NCBI GenBank assembly: GCA_036172665.1
Contig: CM069874.1
Location: 55,968,707-56,032,706, forward strand
From: Prosopocoilus inquinatus
Lineage: Eukaryota > Arthropoda > Insecta > Coleoptera > Lucanidae
Direction of reading: 5' to 3'
DNA: 64,000 nucleotides
Below the pieces are notes generated by a model. That model was given only the letters and a program-made list of their open reading frames with translations. It was not told the DNA's origin and made no database searches. The position numbers and the translations under genes were made by a program. Shown piece after piece: positions 1-12,100 of this stretch (positions are counted from its first letter, which is position 1; each line of letters begins with the position of its first letter).

Positions 1-1196
1 ATTCGCCCAGCTGCATAATACAGATGCAGTTTCGACCTTCACACTCGATTGGAAAAGAAGTTTTCGCTTTGGAAAAATTGCTGTTTTTGGGGGAATTAAA
101 CGTTTCCCTCTCAGGAGAATGACGTTCTCCACTAGTCATCCAACGGAGAAAACAGCATCGTTCCATCTCTCTCCGTCTCTGAGTAATCGCGATTTTTCTG
201 AAAAAAATTGGCGGAGGCGCCGGGTATGAATGTAAACAAGCAATATCTCCGGAACGGTTGGAGTTAGGAAGATGTGGTTTTCTCTGCTGCGTAGCATTCG
301 CCTAGCTGCATAATACAGATGCAGTTTCGACCTTCACACTCGATTGGAAAAGAAGTTTTCGCTTTGGAAAAATTGCTGTTTGTGGGGGAATTAAACGTTT
401 CCCTCTCAGGACAATGACGTTCTCCACTGGTCATCCAACGGAGAAAACAGCATCGTTCCATCTCTCTCCGTCTCTGAGTAATCGCGATTTATCTGGAAAA
501 AATTGGCGGAGGCGCCGGGTATGAATGTAAACAAGCAATATCTCCGGAACGGTTGGAGTTAGGAAGATGTGGTTTTCACTGCTGCGTAGCATTCGGCCAG
601 CTGCATAATACAGATGCAGTTTCGACCTTCACACTCGATTGGAAAAGAAGTTTTCGCTTTGGAAAAATTGCTGTCTTTGGGGGAATTAAACGTTTCCCTC
701 TCAGGAGAATGACGTTCTCCACTGGTCATCCAACGGAGAAAACAGCATCGTTCCATCTCTCTCCGTCTCTGAGTAATCGCGATTTTTCTGGAAAAAATTG
801 GCGGAGGCGCCGGGTATGAATTTAAACAAGCAATATCTCCGGAACGGTTGGAGTTAGGAAGATGTGGTTTTCACTGCTGCGTAGCATTCGCCCAGCTGCA
901 TAATACAGATGCAGTTTCGACCTTCACACTCGATTGGAAAAGAAGTTTTCGCTTTGGAAAAATTGCTGTTTGTGGGGGAATTAAACGTTTCCCTCTCAGG
1001 AGAATGACGTTCTCCATTGGTCATCCAACGGAGAAGACAGCATCGTTCCATCTCTCTCCGTCTCTGAGTAATCGCGATTTATCTGGAAAAAATTGGCGGA
1101 GGCGCCGGGTATGAATTTAAACAAGCAATATCTCCGGAACGGTTGGAGTTAGGAAGATGTGGTTTTCACTGCTGCGTAGCATTCGGCCAGCTGCAT
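1..1196 (+). repeat. Higher-order block, first copy of a 7-monomer-offset duplication
   Basis: This stretch recurs at 2066-3261, an offset of 2065 bp or exactly seven monomers. It carries rare markers in the same order: CACTAGTC near 133, TCTCTGCTGCG with GCCTAGCTGC near 285-305, CTGTCTTTGG near 672 and CCATTGGTC near 1014. Agreement stops at 1197, where this copy reads CATTATAC and the other CATAATAC. The markers are unusual in the array as a whole, so the match reflects duplication of a block rather than general monomer similarity. Confidence 0.85.
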
Positions 1197-2065
1197 TATA
1201 CAGATGCAGTTTCGACCTTCACACTCGATTGGAAAAGAAGTTTTCGCTTTGGAAAAATTGCTGTTTGTGGGGGAATTAAACGTTTCCCTCTCAGGAGAAT
1301 GACGTTCTCCACTGGTCATCCAACGGAGAAGACAGCATCGTTCCATTTCTCTCCGTCTCTGAGTAATCGCGATTTATCTGGAAAAAATTGGCGGAGGCGC
1401 CGGGTATGAATTTAAACAAGCAATATCTCCGGAACGGTTGGAGTTAGGAAGATGTGGTTTTCACTGCTGCGTAGCATTCGGCCAGCTGCATAATACAGAT
1501 GCAGTTTCGACCTTCACACTCGATTGGAAAAGAAGTTTTCGCTTTGGAAAAATTGCTGTTTTTGGGGGAATTAAACGTTTCCCTCTCAGGAGAATGACGC
1601 TGTCCACTGATCATCCAACGGAGAAGACAGCATCGTTCCATTTCTCTCCGTCTCTGAGTAATCGCGATTTTTCTGAAAGAAATTGGCGGAGGCGCCGGGT
1701 ATGTATTTAAACAAGCAATATCTCCGGAACGGTTGGAGTTAGGAAGATGTGGTTTTCACTGCTGCGTAGCATTCGGCCAGCTGCATAATACAGATGCAGT
1801 TTCGACCTTCACACTCGATTGGAAAAGAAGTTTTCGCTTTGGAAAAATTGCTGTTTGTGGGGGAATTAAACGTTTCCCTCTCAGGACAATGACGTTCTCC
1901 ACTGGTCATCCAACGGAGAAAACAGCATCGTTCCATCTCTCTCCGTCTCTGAGTAATCGCGATTTTTCTGGAAAAAATTGGCGGAGGCGCCGGGTATGAA
2001 TTTAAACAAGCAATATCTCCGGAACGGTTGGAGTTAGGAAGATGTGGTTTTCACTGCTGCGTAGC

Positions 2066-3261
2066 ATTCGCCCAGCTGCATAATACAGATGCAGTTTCGA
2101 CCTTCACACTCGATTGGAAAAGAAGTTTTCGCTTTGGAAAAATTGCTGTTTTTGGGGGAATTAAACGTTTCCCTCTCAGGAGAATGACGTTCTCCACTAG
2201 TCATCCAACGGAGAAAACAGCATCGTTCCATCTCTCTCCGTCTCTGAGTAATCGCGATTTTTCTGAAAAAAATTGGCGGAGGCGCCGGGTATGAATGTAA
2301 ACAAGCAATATCTCCGGAACGGTTGGAGTTAGGAAGATGTGGTTTTCTCTGCTGCGTAGCATTCGCCTAGCTGCATAATACAGATGCAGTTTCGACCTTC
2401 ACACTCGATTGGAAAAGAAGTTTTCGCTTTGGAAAAATTGCTGTTTGTGGGGGAATTAAACGTTTCCCTCTCAGGACAATGACGTTCTCCACTGGTCATC
2501 CAACGGAGAAAACAGCATCGTTCCATCTCTCTCCGTCTCTGAGTAATCGCGATTTATCTGGAAAAAATTGGCGGAGGCGCCGGGTATGAATGTAAACAAG
2601 CAATATCTCCGGAACGGTTGGAGTTAGGAAGATGTGGTTTTCACTGCTGCGTAGCATTCGGCCAGCTGCATAATACAGATGCAGTTTCGACCTTCACACT
2701 CGATTGGAAAAGAAGTTTTCGCTTTGGAAAAATTGCTGTCTTTGGGGGAATTAAACGTTTCCCTCTCAGGAGAATGACGTTCTCCACTGGTCATCCAACG
2801 GAGAAAACAGCATCGTTCCATCTCTCTCCGTCTCTGAGTAATCGCGATTTTTCTGGAAAAAATTGGCGGAGGCGCCGGGTATGAATTTAAACAAGCAATA
2901 TCTCCGGAACGGTTGGAGTTAGGAAGATGTGGTTTTCACTGCTGCGTAGCATTCGCCCAGCTGCATAATACAGATGCAGTTTCGACCTTCACACTCGATT
3001 GGAAAAGAAGTTTTCGCTTTGGAAAAATTGCTGTTTGTGGGGGAATTAAACGTTTCCCTCTCAGGAGAATGACGTTCTCCATTGGTCATCCAACGGAGAA
3101 GACAGCATCGTTCCATCTCTCTCCGTCTCTGAGTAATCGCGATTTATCTGGAAAAAATTGGCGGAGGCGCCGGGTATGAATTTAAACAAGCAATATCTCC
3201 GGAACGGTTGGAGTTAGGAAGATGTGGTTTTCACTGCTGCGTAGCATTCGGCCAGCTGCAT
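2066..3261 (+). repeat. Higher-order block, second copy of the 7-monomer-offset duplication
   Basis: Second copy of the block at 1-1196, seven monomers downstream, with the same rare variants in the same order (CACTAGTC, then GCCTAGCTGC, then CTGTCTTTGG, then CCATTGGTC). The TCTCTGCTGCG/GCCTAGCTGC monomer of this block also appears near 23876 and 33906. These two later sites are 10,030 bp apart, exactly 34 monomers, so parts of the block have spread further along the array. Confidence 0.85.
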
Positions 3262-6200
3262 AATACAGATGCAGTTTCGACCATCACACTCGATTGGAAA
3301 AGAAGTTTTCGCTTTGGACAAATTGCTGTTTGTGGGGGAATTAAACGTTTCCCTCTCAGGAGAATGACGTTCTCCACTGGTCATCCAACGGAGAAAACAG
3401 CATCGTTCCATCTCTCTCCGTCTCTGAGTAATCGCGATTTTTCTGATAAAAATTGGCGGAGGCGCCGGGTATGAATTTAAACAAGCAATATCTCCGGAAC
3501 GGTTGGAGTTAGGAAGATGTGGTTTTCACTGCTGCGTAGCATTCGGCCAGCTGCATTATACAGATGCAGTTTCGACCTTCACACTCGATTGGAAAAGAAG
3601 TTTTCGCTTTGGAAAAATTGCTGTTTTTGGGGGAATTACACGTTTCCCTCTCAGGAGAATGACTTTCTCCACTGGTCATCCAACGGAGAAGACAGCATCG
3701 TTCCATTTCTCTCCGTCTCTGAGTAATCGCGATTTTTCTGAAAAAAATTGGCGGAGGCGCCGGGTATGAATTTAAACAAGCAATATCTCCGGAACGGTTG
3801 GAGTTAGGAAGATGTGGTTTTCACTGCTGCGTAGCATTCGGCCAGCTGCATAATACAGATGCAGTTTCGACCTTCACACTCGATTGGAAAAGAAGTTTTC
3901 GCTTTGGAAAAATTGCTGTTTTTGGGGGAATTAAACGTTTCCCTCTCAGGAGAATGACGCTGTCCACTGATCATCCAACGGAGAAGACAGCATCGTTCCA
4001 TTTCTCTCCGTCTCTGAGTAATCGCGATTTTTCTGAAAGAAATTGGCGGAGGCGCCGGGTATGTATTTAAACAAGCAATATCTCCGGAACGGTTGGAGTT
4101 AGGAAGATGTGGTTTTCACAGCTGCGTAGCATTCGGCCAGCTGCATAATACAGATGCAGTTTCGACCTTCACACTCGATTGGAAAAGAAGTTTTCGCTTT
4201 GGAAAAATTGCTGTTTTTGGGGGAATTAAACGTTTCCCTCTCAGGAGAATGACGCTGTCCACTGATCATCCAACGGAGAAGACAGCATCGTTCCATTTCT
4301 CTCCGTCTATGAGTAATCGCGATTTTTCTGGAAAAAATTGGCGGAGGCGCCGGGTATGAATTTAAACAAGCAATATCTCCGGAACGGTTGGAGTTAGGAA
4401 GATGTGGTTTTCACTGCTGCGTAGCATTCGCCCAGCTGCATAATACAGATGCAGTTTCGACCTTCACACTCGATTGGAAAAGAAGTTTTCGCTTTGGAAA
4501 AATTGCTGTTTGTGGGGGAATTAAACGATTCCCTCTCAGGAGAATGACTTTCTCCACTGGTCATCCAACGGAGAAGACAGCATCGTTCCATTTCTCTCCG
4601 TCTCTGAGTAATCGCGATTTTTCTGAAAAAAATTGGCGGAGGCGCCGGGTATGAATTTAAACAAGCAATATCTCCGGAACGGTTGGAGTTAGGAAGATGT
4701 GGTTTTCACTGCTGCGTAGCATTCGGCCAGCTGCATAATACAGATGCAGTTTCGACCTTCACACTCGATTGGAAAAGAAGTTCTCGCTTTGGAAATATTG
4801 CTGTTTTTGGGGGAATTAAACGTTTCCCTCTCAGGAGAATGACGTTCTCCACTGGTCATCCAACGGAGAAAACAGCATCGTTCCATCTCTCTCCGTCTCT
4901 GAGTAATCGCGATTTATCTGGAAAAAATTGGCGGAGGCGCCGGGTATGAATGTAAACAAGCAATATCTCCGAAACGGTTGGAGTTAGGAAGATGTGGTTT
5001 TCACTGCTGCGTAGCATTCGGCCAGCTGCATAATACAGATGCAGTTTCGACCTTCACACTCGATTGGAAAAGAAGTTTTCGCTTTGGAAATATTGCTGTT
5101 TGTGGGGGAATTGAACGATTCCCTCTCAGGAGAATGACTTTCTCCACTGGTCATCCAACGGAGAAGACAGCATCGTTCCATTTCTCTCCGTCTCTGAGTA
5201 ATCGCGATTTTTCTGAAAAAAATTGGCGGAGGCGCCGGGTATGAATTTAAACAAGCAATATCTCCAGAACGGTTGGAGTTAGGAAGATGTGGTTTTCACT
5301 GCTGCGTAGCATTCGCCCAGCTGCATAATACAGATGCAGTTTCGACCTTCACACTCGATTGGAAAAGAAGTTTTCGCTTTGGAAAAATTGCTGTTTTTGG
5401 GGGAATTAAACGTTTCCCTCTCAGGAGAATGACGCTGTCCACTGATCATCCAACGGAGAAGACAGCATCGTTCCATTTCTCTCCGTCTATGAGTAATCGC
5501 GATTTTTCTGGAAAAAATTGGCGGAGGCGCCGGGTATGAATTTAAACAAGCAATATCTCCGGAACGGTTGGAGTTAGGAAGATGTGGTTTTCACAGCTGC
5601 GTAGCATTCGGCCAGCTGCATAATACAGATGCAGTTTCGACCTTCACACTCGATTGGAAAAGAAGTTTTCGCTTTGGAAAAATTGCTGTTTTTGGGGGAA
5701 TTAAACGTTTCCCTCTCAGGAGAATGACGTTCTCCACTGGTCATCCAACGGAGAAAACAGCATCGTTCCATCTCTCTCCGTCTCTGAGTAATCGCGATTT
5801 TTCTGATGAAAATTGGCGGAGGCGCCGGGTATGAATTTAAACAAGCAATATCTCCGGAACGGTTGGAGTTAGGAAGATGTGGTTTTCACAGCTCCCTAGC
5901 ATTCGGCCAGCTGCATAATACAGATGCAGTTTCGACCTTCACACTCGATTGGAAAAGAAGTTTTCGCTTTGGAAAAATTGCTGTTTGTGGGGGAATTAAA
6001 CGTTTCCCTCTCAGGACAATGACGTTCTCCACTGGTCATCCAACGGAGAAAACAGCATCGTTCCATCTCTCTCCGTCTCTGAGTAATCGCGATTTTTCTG
6101 ATAAAAATTGGCGGAGGCGCCGGGTATGAATTTAAACAAGCAATATCTCCGGAACGGTTGGAGTTAGGAAGATGTGGTTTTCACTGCTGCGTAGCATTCG

Positions 6201-7041
6201 GCCAGCTGCATAATACAGATGCAGTTTCGACCTTCACACTCGATTGGAAAAGAAGTTTTCGCTTTGGAAAAATTGCTGTTTGTGGGGGAATTAAACGTTT
6301 CCCTCTCAGGAGAATGACGTTCTCCACTGGTCATCCAACGGAGAAAATAGCATCGTTCCATCTCTCTCCGTCTCTGAGTAATAGCGATTTTTCTGGAAAA
6401 ATTGGCGGAGGCGCCGGGTATGAATGTAAACAAGCAATATCTCCGGAACGGTTGGAGTTAGGAAGATGTGGTTTTCACTGCTGCGTAGCATTCGGCCAGC
6501 TGCATTATACAGATGCAGTTTCGACCTTCACACTCGATTGGAAAAGAAGTTTTCGCTTTGGAAAAATTGCTGTTTTTGGGGGAATTAAACGTTTCCCTCT
6601 CAGGAGAATGACGCTGTCCACTGATCATCCAACGGAGAAGACAGCATCGTTCCATTTCTCTCCGTCTCTGAGTAATCGCGATTTTTCTGAAAGAAATTGG
6701 CGGAGGCGCCGGGTATGTATTTAAACAAGCAATATCTCCGGAACGGTTGGAGTTAGGAAGATGTGGTTTTCACTGCTGCGTAGCATTCGGCCAGCTGCAT
6801 AATACAGATGCAGTTTCGACCTTCACACTCGATTGGAAAAGAAGTTTTCGCTTTGGAAAAATTGCTGTTTTTGGGGGAATTAAACGTTTCCCTCTCAGGA
6901 GAATGACGCTGTCCACTGATCATCCAACGGGGAAGACAGCATCGTTCCATTTCTCTCCGTCTCTGAGTAATCGCGATTTATCTGGAAAAAATTGGCGGAG
7001 GCGCCGGGTATGAATGTAAACAAGCAATATCTCCGGAACGG

Positions 7042-7926
7042 TTGGAGTTAGGAAGATGTGGTTTTCACTGCTGCGTAGCATTCGGCCAGCTGCATAATAC
7101 AGATGCAGTTTCGACCTTCACACTCGATTGGAAAAGAAGTTTTCGCTTTGGAAAAATCGCTGTTTTTGGGGGAATTAAACGTTTCCCTCTCAGGAGAATG
7201 ACGCTGTCCACTGATCATCCAACGGGGAAGACAGCATCGTTCCATTTCTCTCCGTCTCTGAGTAATCGCGATTTATCTGGAAAAAATTGGCGGAGGCGCC
7301 GGGTATGAATGTAAACAAGCAATATCTCCGGAACGGTTGGAGTTAGGAAGATGTGGTTTTCACTGCTGCGTAGCATTCGGCCAGCTGCATAATACAGATG
7401 CAGTTTCGACCTTCACACTCGATTGGAAAAGAAGTTTTCGCTTTGGAAAAATTGCTGTTTTTGGGGGAATTAAACGTTTCCCTCTCAGGAGAATGACTTT
7501 CTCCACTGGTCATCCAACGGAGAAAACAGCATCGTTCCATTTCTCTCCGTCTCTGAGTAATCGCGATTTTTCTGAAAAAAATTGGCGGAGGCGCCGGGTA
7601 CGAATTTAAACAAGCAATATCTCCGGAACGGTTGGAGTTAGGAAGATGTGGTTTTCACAGCTGCGTAGCATTCGGCCAGCTGCATAATACAGATGCAGTT
7701 TCGACCTTCACACTCGATTGGAAAAGAAGTTTTCGCTTTGGAAAAATTGCTGTTTGTGGGGGAATTAAACGTTTCCCTCTCAGGAGAATGACTTTCTCCA
7801 CTGGTCATCCAACGGAGAAGACAGCATCGTTCCATTTCTCTCCGTCTCTGAGTAATCGCGATTTTTCTGATAAAAATTGGCGGAGGCGCCGGGTATGAAT
7901 TTAAACAAGCAATATCTCCGGAACGG
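7042..7926 (+). repeat. Three-monomer block duplicated 4 monomers downstream (copy 1)
   Basis: Three consecutive monomers recur at 8222-9106, an offset of 1180 bp or four monomers. The rare GGGTACGAATTT variant, which replaces the usual GGGTATGAATTT, is in both copies (near 7597 and 8777). This copy has a private change AAATCGCTG near 7155 where the other reads AAATTGCTG, so it has mutated at least once since the duplication or was only partly homogenised. Confidence 0.8.
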
Positions 7927-8221
7927 TTGGAGTTAGGAAGATGTGGTTTTCACTGCTGCGTAGCATTCGGCCAGCTGCATAATACAGATGCAGTTTCGAC
8001 CTTCACACTCGATTGGAAAAGAAGTTTTCGCTTTGGAAAAATTGCTGTTTTTGGGGGAATTAAACGTTTCCCTCTCAGGAGAATGACGCTGTCCACTGAT
8101 CATCCAACGGAGAAGACAGCATCGTTCCATTTCTCTCCGTCTCTGAGTAATCGCGATTTTTCTGAAAGAAATTGGCGGAGGCGCCGGGTATGTATTTAAA
8201 CAAGCAATATCTCCGGAACGG

Positions 8222-9106
8222 TTGGAGTTAGGAAGATGTGGTTTTCACTGCTGCGTAGCATTCGGCCAGCTGCATAATACAGATGCAGTTTCGACCTTCA
8301 CACTCGATTGGAAAAGAAGTTTTCGCTTTGGAAAAATTGCTGTTTTTGGGGGAATTAAACGTTTCCCTCTCAGGAGAATGACGCTGTCCACTGATCATCC
8401 AACGGGGAAGACAGCATCGTTCCATTTCTCTCCGTCTCTGAGTAATCGCGATTTATCTGGAAAAAATTGGCGGAGGCGCCGGGTATGAATGTAAACAAGC
8501 AATATCTCCGGAACGGTTGGAGTTAGGAAGATGTGGTTTTCACTGCTGCGTAGCATTCGGCCAGCTGCATAATACAGATGCAGTTTCGACCTTCACACTC
8601 GATTGGAAAAGAAGTTTTCGCTTTGGAAAAATTGCTGTTTTTGGGGGAATTAAACGTTTCCCTCTCAGGAGAATGACTTTCTCCACTGGTCATCCAACGG
8701 AGAAAACAGCATCGTTCCATTTCTCTCCGTCTCTGAGTAATCGCGATTTTTCTGAAAAAAATTGGCGGAGGCGCCGGGTACGAATTTAAACAAGCAATAT
8801 CTCCGGAACGGTTGGAGTTAGGAAGATGTGGTTTTCACAGCTGCGTAGCATTCGGCCAGCTGCATAATACAGATGCAGTTTCGACCTTCACACTCGATTG
8901 GAAAAGAAGTTTTCGCTTTGGAAAAATTGCTGTTTGTGGGGGAATTAAACGTTTCCCTCTCAGGAGAATGACTTTCTCCACTGGTCATCCAACGGAGAAG
9001 ACAGCATCGTTCCATTTCTCTCCGTCTCTGAGTAATCGCGATTTTTCTGATAAAAATTGGCGGAGGCGCCGGGTATGAATTTAAACAAGCAATATCTCCG
9101 GAACGG
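8222..9106 (+). repeat. Three-monomer block duplicated 4 monomers downstream (copy 2)
   Basis: Copy of 7042-7926 at an offset of 1180 bp, recognised by the GGGTACGAATTT variant near 8777 and the same succession of sub-family variants (GACGCTGTCC with ACGGGGAAGAC, then GACTTTCTCC with GAGAAAAC, then CACAGCTGCG with GACTTTCTCC). The next monomer differs from the one after copy 1, which fixes the right boundary near 9106. Confidence 0.8.
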
Positions 9107-12100
9107 TTGGAGTTAGGAAGATGTGGTTTTCACTGCTGCGTAGCATTCGGCCAGCTGCATAATACAGATGCAGTTTCGACCTTCACACTCGATTGGAAAA
9201 GAAGTTTTCGCTTTGGAAAAATTGCTGTTTTTGGGGGAATTAAACGTTTCCCTCTCAGGAGAATGACGTTCTCCGTTGGTCATCCAACGGAGAAGACAGC
9301 ATCGTTCCATCTCTCTCCGTCTCTGAGTAATCGCGATTTATCTGGAAAAAATTGGCGGAGGCGCCGGGTATGAATTTAAACAAGCAATATCTCCGGAACG
9401 GTTGGAGTTAGGAAGATGTGGTTTTCACTGCTGCGTAGCATTCGGCCAGCTGCATAATACAGATGCAGTTTCGACCTTCACACTCGATTGGAAAAGAAGT
9501 TTTCGCTTTGGAAAAATTGCTGTTTGTGGGGGAATTAAACGTTTCCCTCTCAGGAGAATGACGTTCTCCACTGGTCATCCAACGGAGAAGACAGCATCGT
9601 TCCATTTCTCTCCGTCTCTGAGTAATCGCGATTTTTCTGATAAAAATTGGCGGAGGCGCCGGGTATGAATTTAAACAAGCAATATCTCCGGAACGGTTGG
9701 AGTTAGGAAGATGTGGTTTTCACAGCTGCGTAGCATTCGGCCAGCTGCATAATACAGATGCAGTTTCGACCTTCACACTCGATTGGAAAAGAAGTTTTCG
9801 CTTTGGAAAATTTGCTGTTTATTGGGGAATTAAACGTTTCCCTCTCAGGAGAATGACTTTCTCCACTGGTCATCCAACGGAGAAGACAGCATCGTTCCAT
9901 CTCTCTCCGTCTCTGAGTAATCGCGATTTTTCTGGAAAAAATTGGCGGAGGCGCCGGGTATGAATTTAAACAAGCAATATCTCCGGAACGGTTGGAGTTA
10001 GGAAGATGTGGTTTTCACTGCTGCGTAGCATTCGGCCAGCTGCATTATACAGATGCAGTTTCGACCTTCACACTCGATTGGAAAAGAAGTTTTCGCTTTG
10101 GAAAAATTGCTGTTTTTGGGGGAATTACACGTTTCCCTCTCAGGAGAATGACTTTCTCCACTGGTCATCCAACGGAGAAGACAGCATCGTTCCATTTCTC
10201 TCCGTCTCTGAGTAATCGCGATTTTTCTGAAAAAAATTGGAGGAGGCGCCGGGTATGAATTTAAACAAGCAATATCTCCGGAACGGTTGGAGTTAGGAAG
10301 ATGTGGTTTTCACTGCTGCGTAGCATTCGCCCAGCTGCATAATACAGATGCAGTTTCGACCTTCACACTCGATTGGAAAAGAAGTTTTCGCTTTGGAAAT
10401 ATTGCTGTTTGTGGGGGAATTAAACGATTCCCTCTCAGGAGAATGACTTTCTCCACTGGTCATCCAACGGAGAAGACAGCATCGTTCCATTTCTCTCCGT
10501 CTCTGAGTAATCGCGATTTTTCTGAAAAAAATTGGCGGAGGCGCCGGGTATGAATTTAAACAAGCAATATCTCCGGAACGGTTGGAGTTAGGAAGATGTG
10601 GTTTTCACTGCTGCGTAGCATTCGGCCAGCTGCATAATACAGATGCAGTTTCGACCATCACACTCGATTGGAAAAGAAGTTTTCGCTTTGGACAAATTGC
10701 TGTTTGTGGGGGAATTAAACGTTTCCCTCTCAGGAGAATGACGTTCTCCACTGGTCATCCAACGGAGAAAACAGCATCGTTCCATCTCTCTCCGTCTCTG
10801 AGTAATCGCGATTTTTCTGATAAAAATTGGCGGAGGCGCCGGGTATGAATTTAAACAAGCAATATCTCCGGAACGGTTGGAGTTAGGAAGATGTGGTTTT
10901 CACTGCTGCGTAGCATTCGGCCAGCTGCATTATACAGATGCAGTTTCGACCTTCACACTCGATTGGAAAAGAAGTTTTCGCTTTGGAAAAATTGCTGTTT
11001 TTGGGGGAATTACACGTTTCCCTCTCAGGAGAATGACTTTCTCCACTGGTCATCCAACGGAGAAGACAGCATCGTTCCATTTCTCTCCGTCTCTGAGTAA
11101 TCGCGATTTTTCTGAAAAAAATTGGCGGAGGCGCCGGGTATGAATTTAAACAAGCAATATCTCCGGAACGGTTGGAGTTAGGAAGATGTGGTTTTCACTG
11201 CTGCGTAGCATTCGGCCAGCTGCATAATACAGATGCAGTTTCGACCTTCACACTCGATTGGAAAAGAAGTTTTCGCTTTGGAAAAATTGCTGTTTTTGGG
11301 GGAATTAAACGTTTCCCTCTCAGGAGAATGACGCTGTCCACTGATCATCCAACGGAGAAGACAGCATCGTTCCATTTCTCTCCGTCTCTGAGTAATCGCG
11401 ATTTTTCTGAAAGAAATTGGCGGAGGCGCCGGGTATGTATTTAAACAAGCAATATCTCCGGAACGGTTGGAGTTAGGAAGATGTGGTTTTCACAGCTGCG
11501 TAGCATTCGGCCAGCTGCATAATACAGATGCAGTTTCGACCTTCACACTCGATTGGAAAAGAAGTTTTCGCTTTGGAAAAATTGCTGTTTTTGGGGGAAT
11601 TAAACGTTTCCCTCTCAGGAGAATGACGCTGTCCACTGATCATCCAACGGAGAAGACAGCATCGTTCCATTTCTCTCCGTCTCTGAGTAATCGCGATTAT
11701 TCTGAAAGAAATTGGCGGAGGCGCCGGGTATGTATTTAAACAAGCAATATCTCCGGAACGGTTGGAGTTAGGAAGATGTGGTTTTCACAGCTGCGTAGCA
11801 TTCGGCCAGCTGCATAATACAGATGCAGTTTCGACCTTCACACTCGATTGGAAAAGAAGTTTTCGCTTTGGAAAAATTGCTGTTTGTGGGGGAATTAAAC
11901 GTTTCCCTCTCAGGAGAATGACTTTCTCCACTGGTCATCCAACGGAGAAGACAGCATCGTTCCATTTCTCTCCGTCTCTGAGTAATCGCGATTTTTCTGA
12001 AAAAAATTGGCGGAGGCGCCGGGTATGAATTTAAACAAGCAATATCTCCAGAACGGTTGGAGTTAGGAAGATGTGGTGTTCACTGCTGCGTAGCATTCGC

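Noticed and set aside
5806..5816. Hammerhead ribozyme core in the satellite (CTGATGA)
   Set aside because: CTGATGA appears only in a few variant monomers, no stem II followed by GAAA can be built next to it, and most monomers read CTGAAAA, CTGGAAA or CTGATAA.
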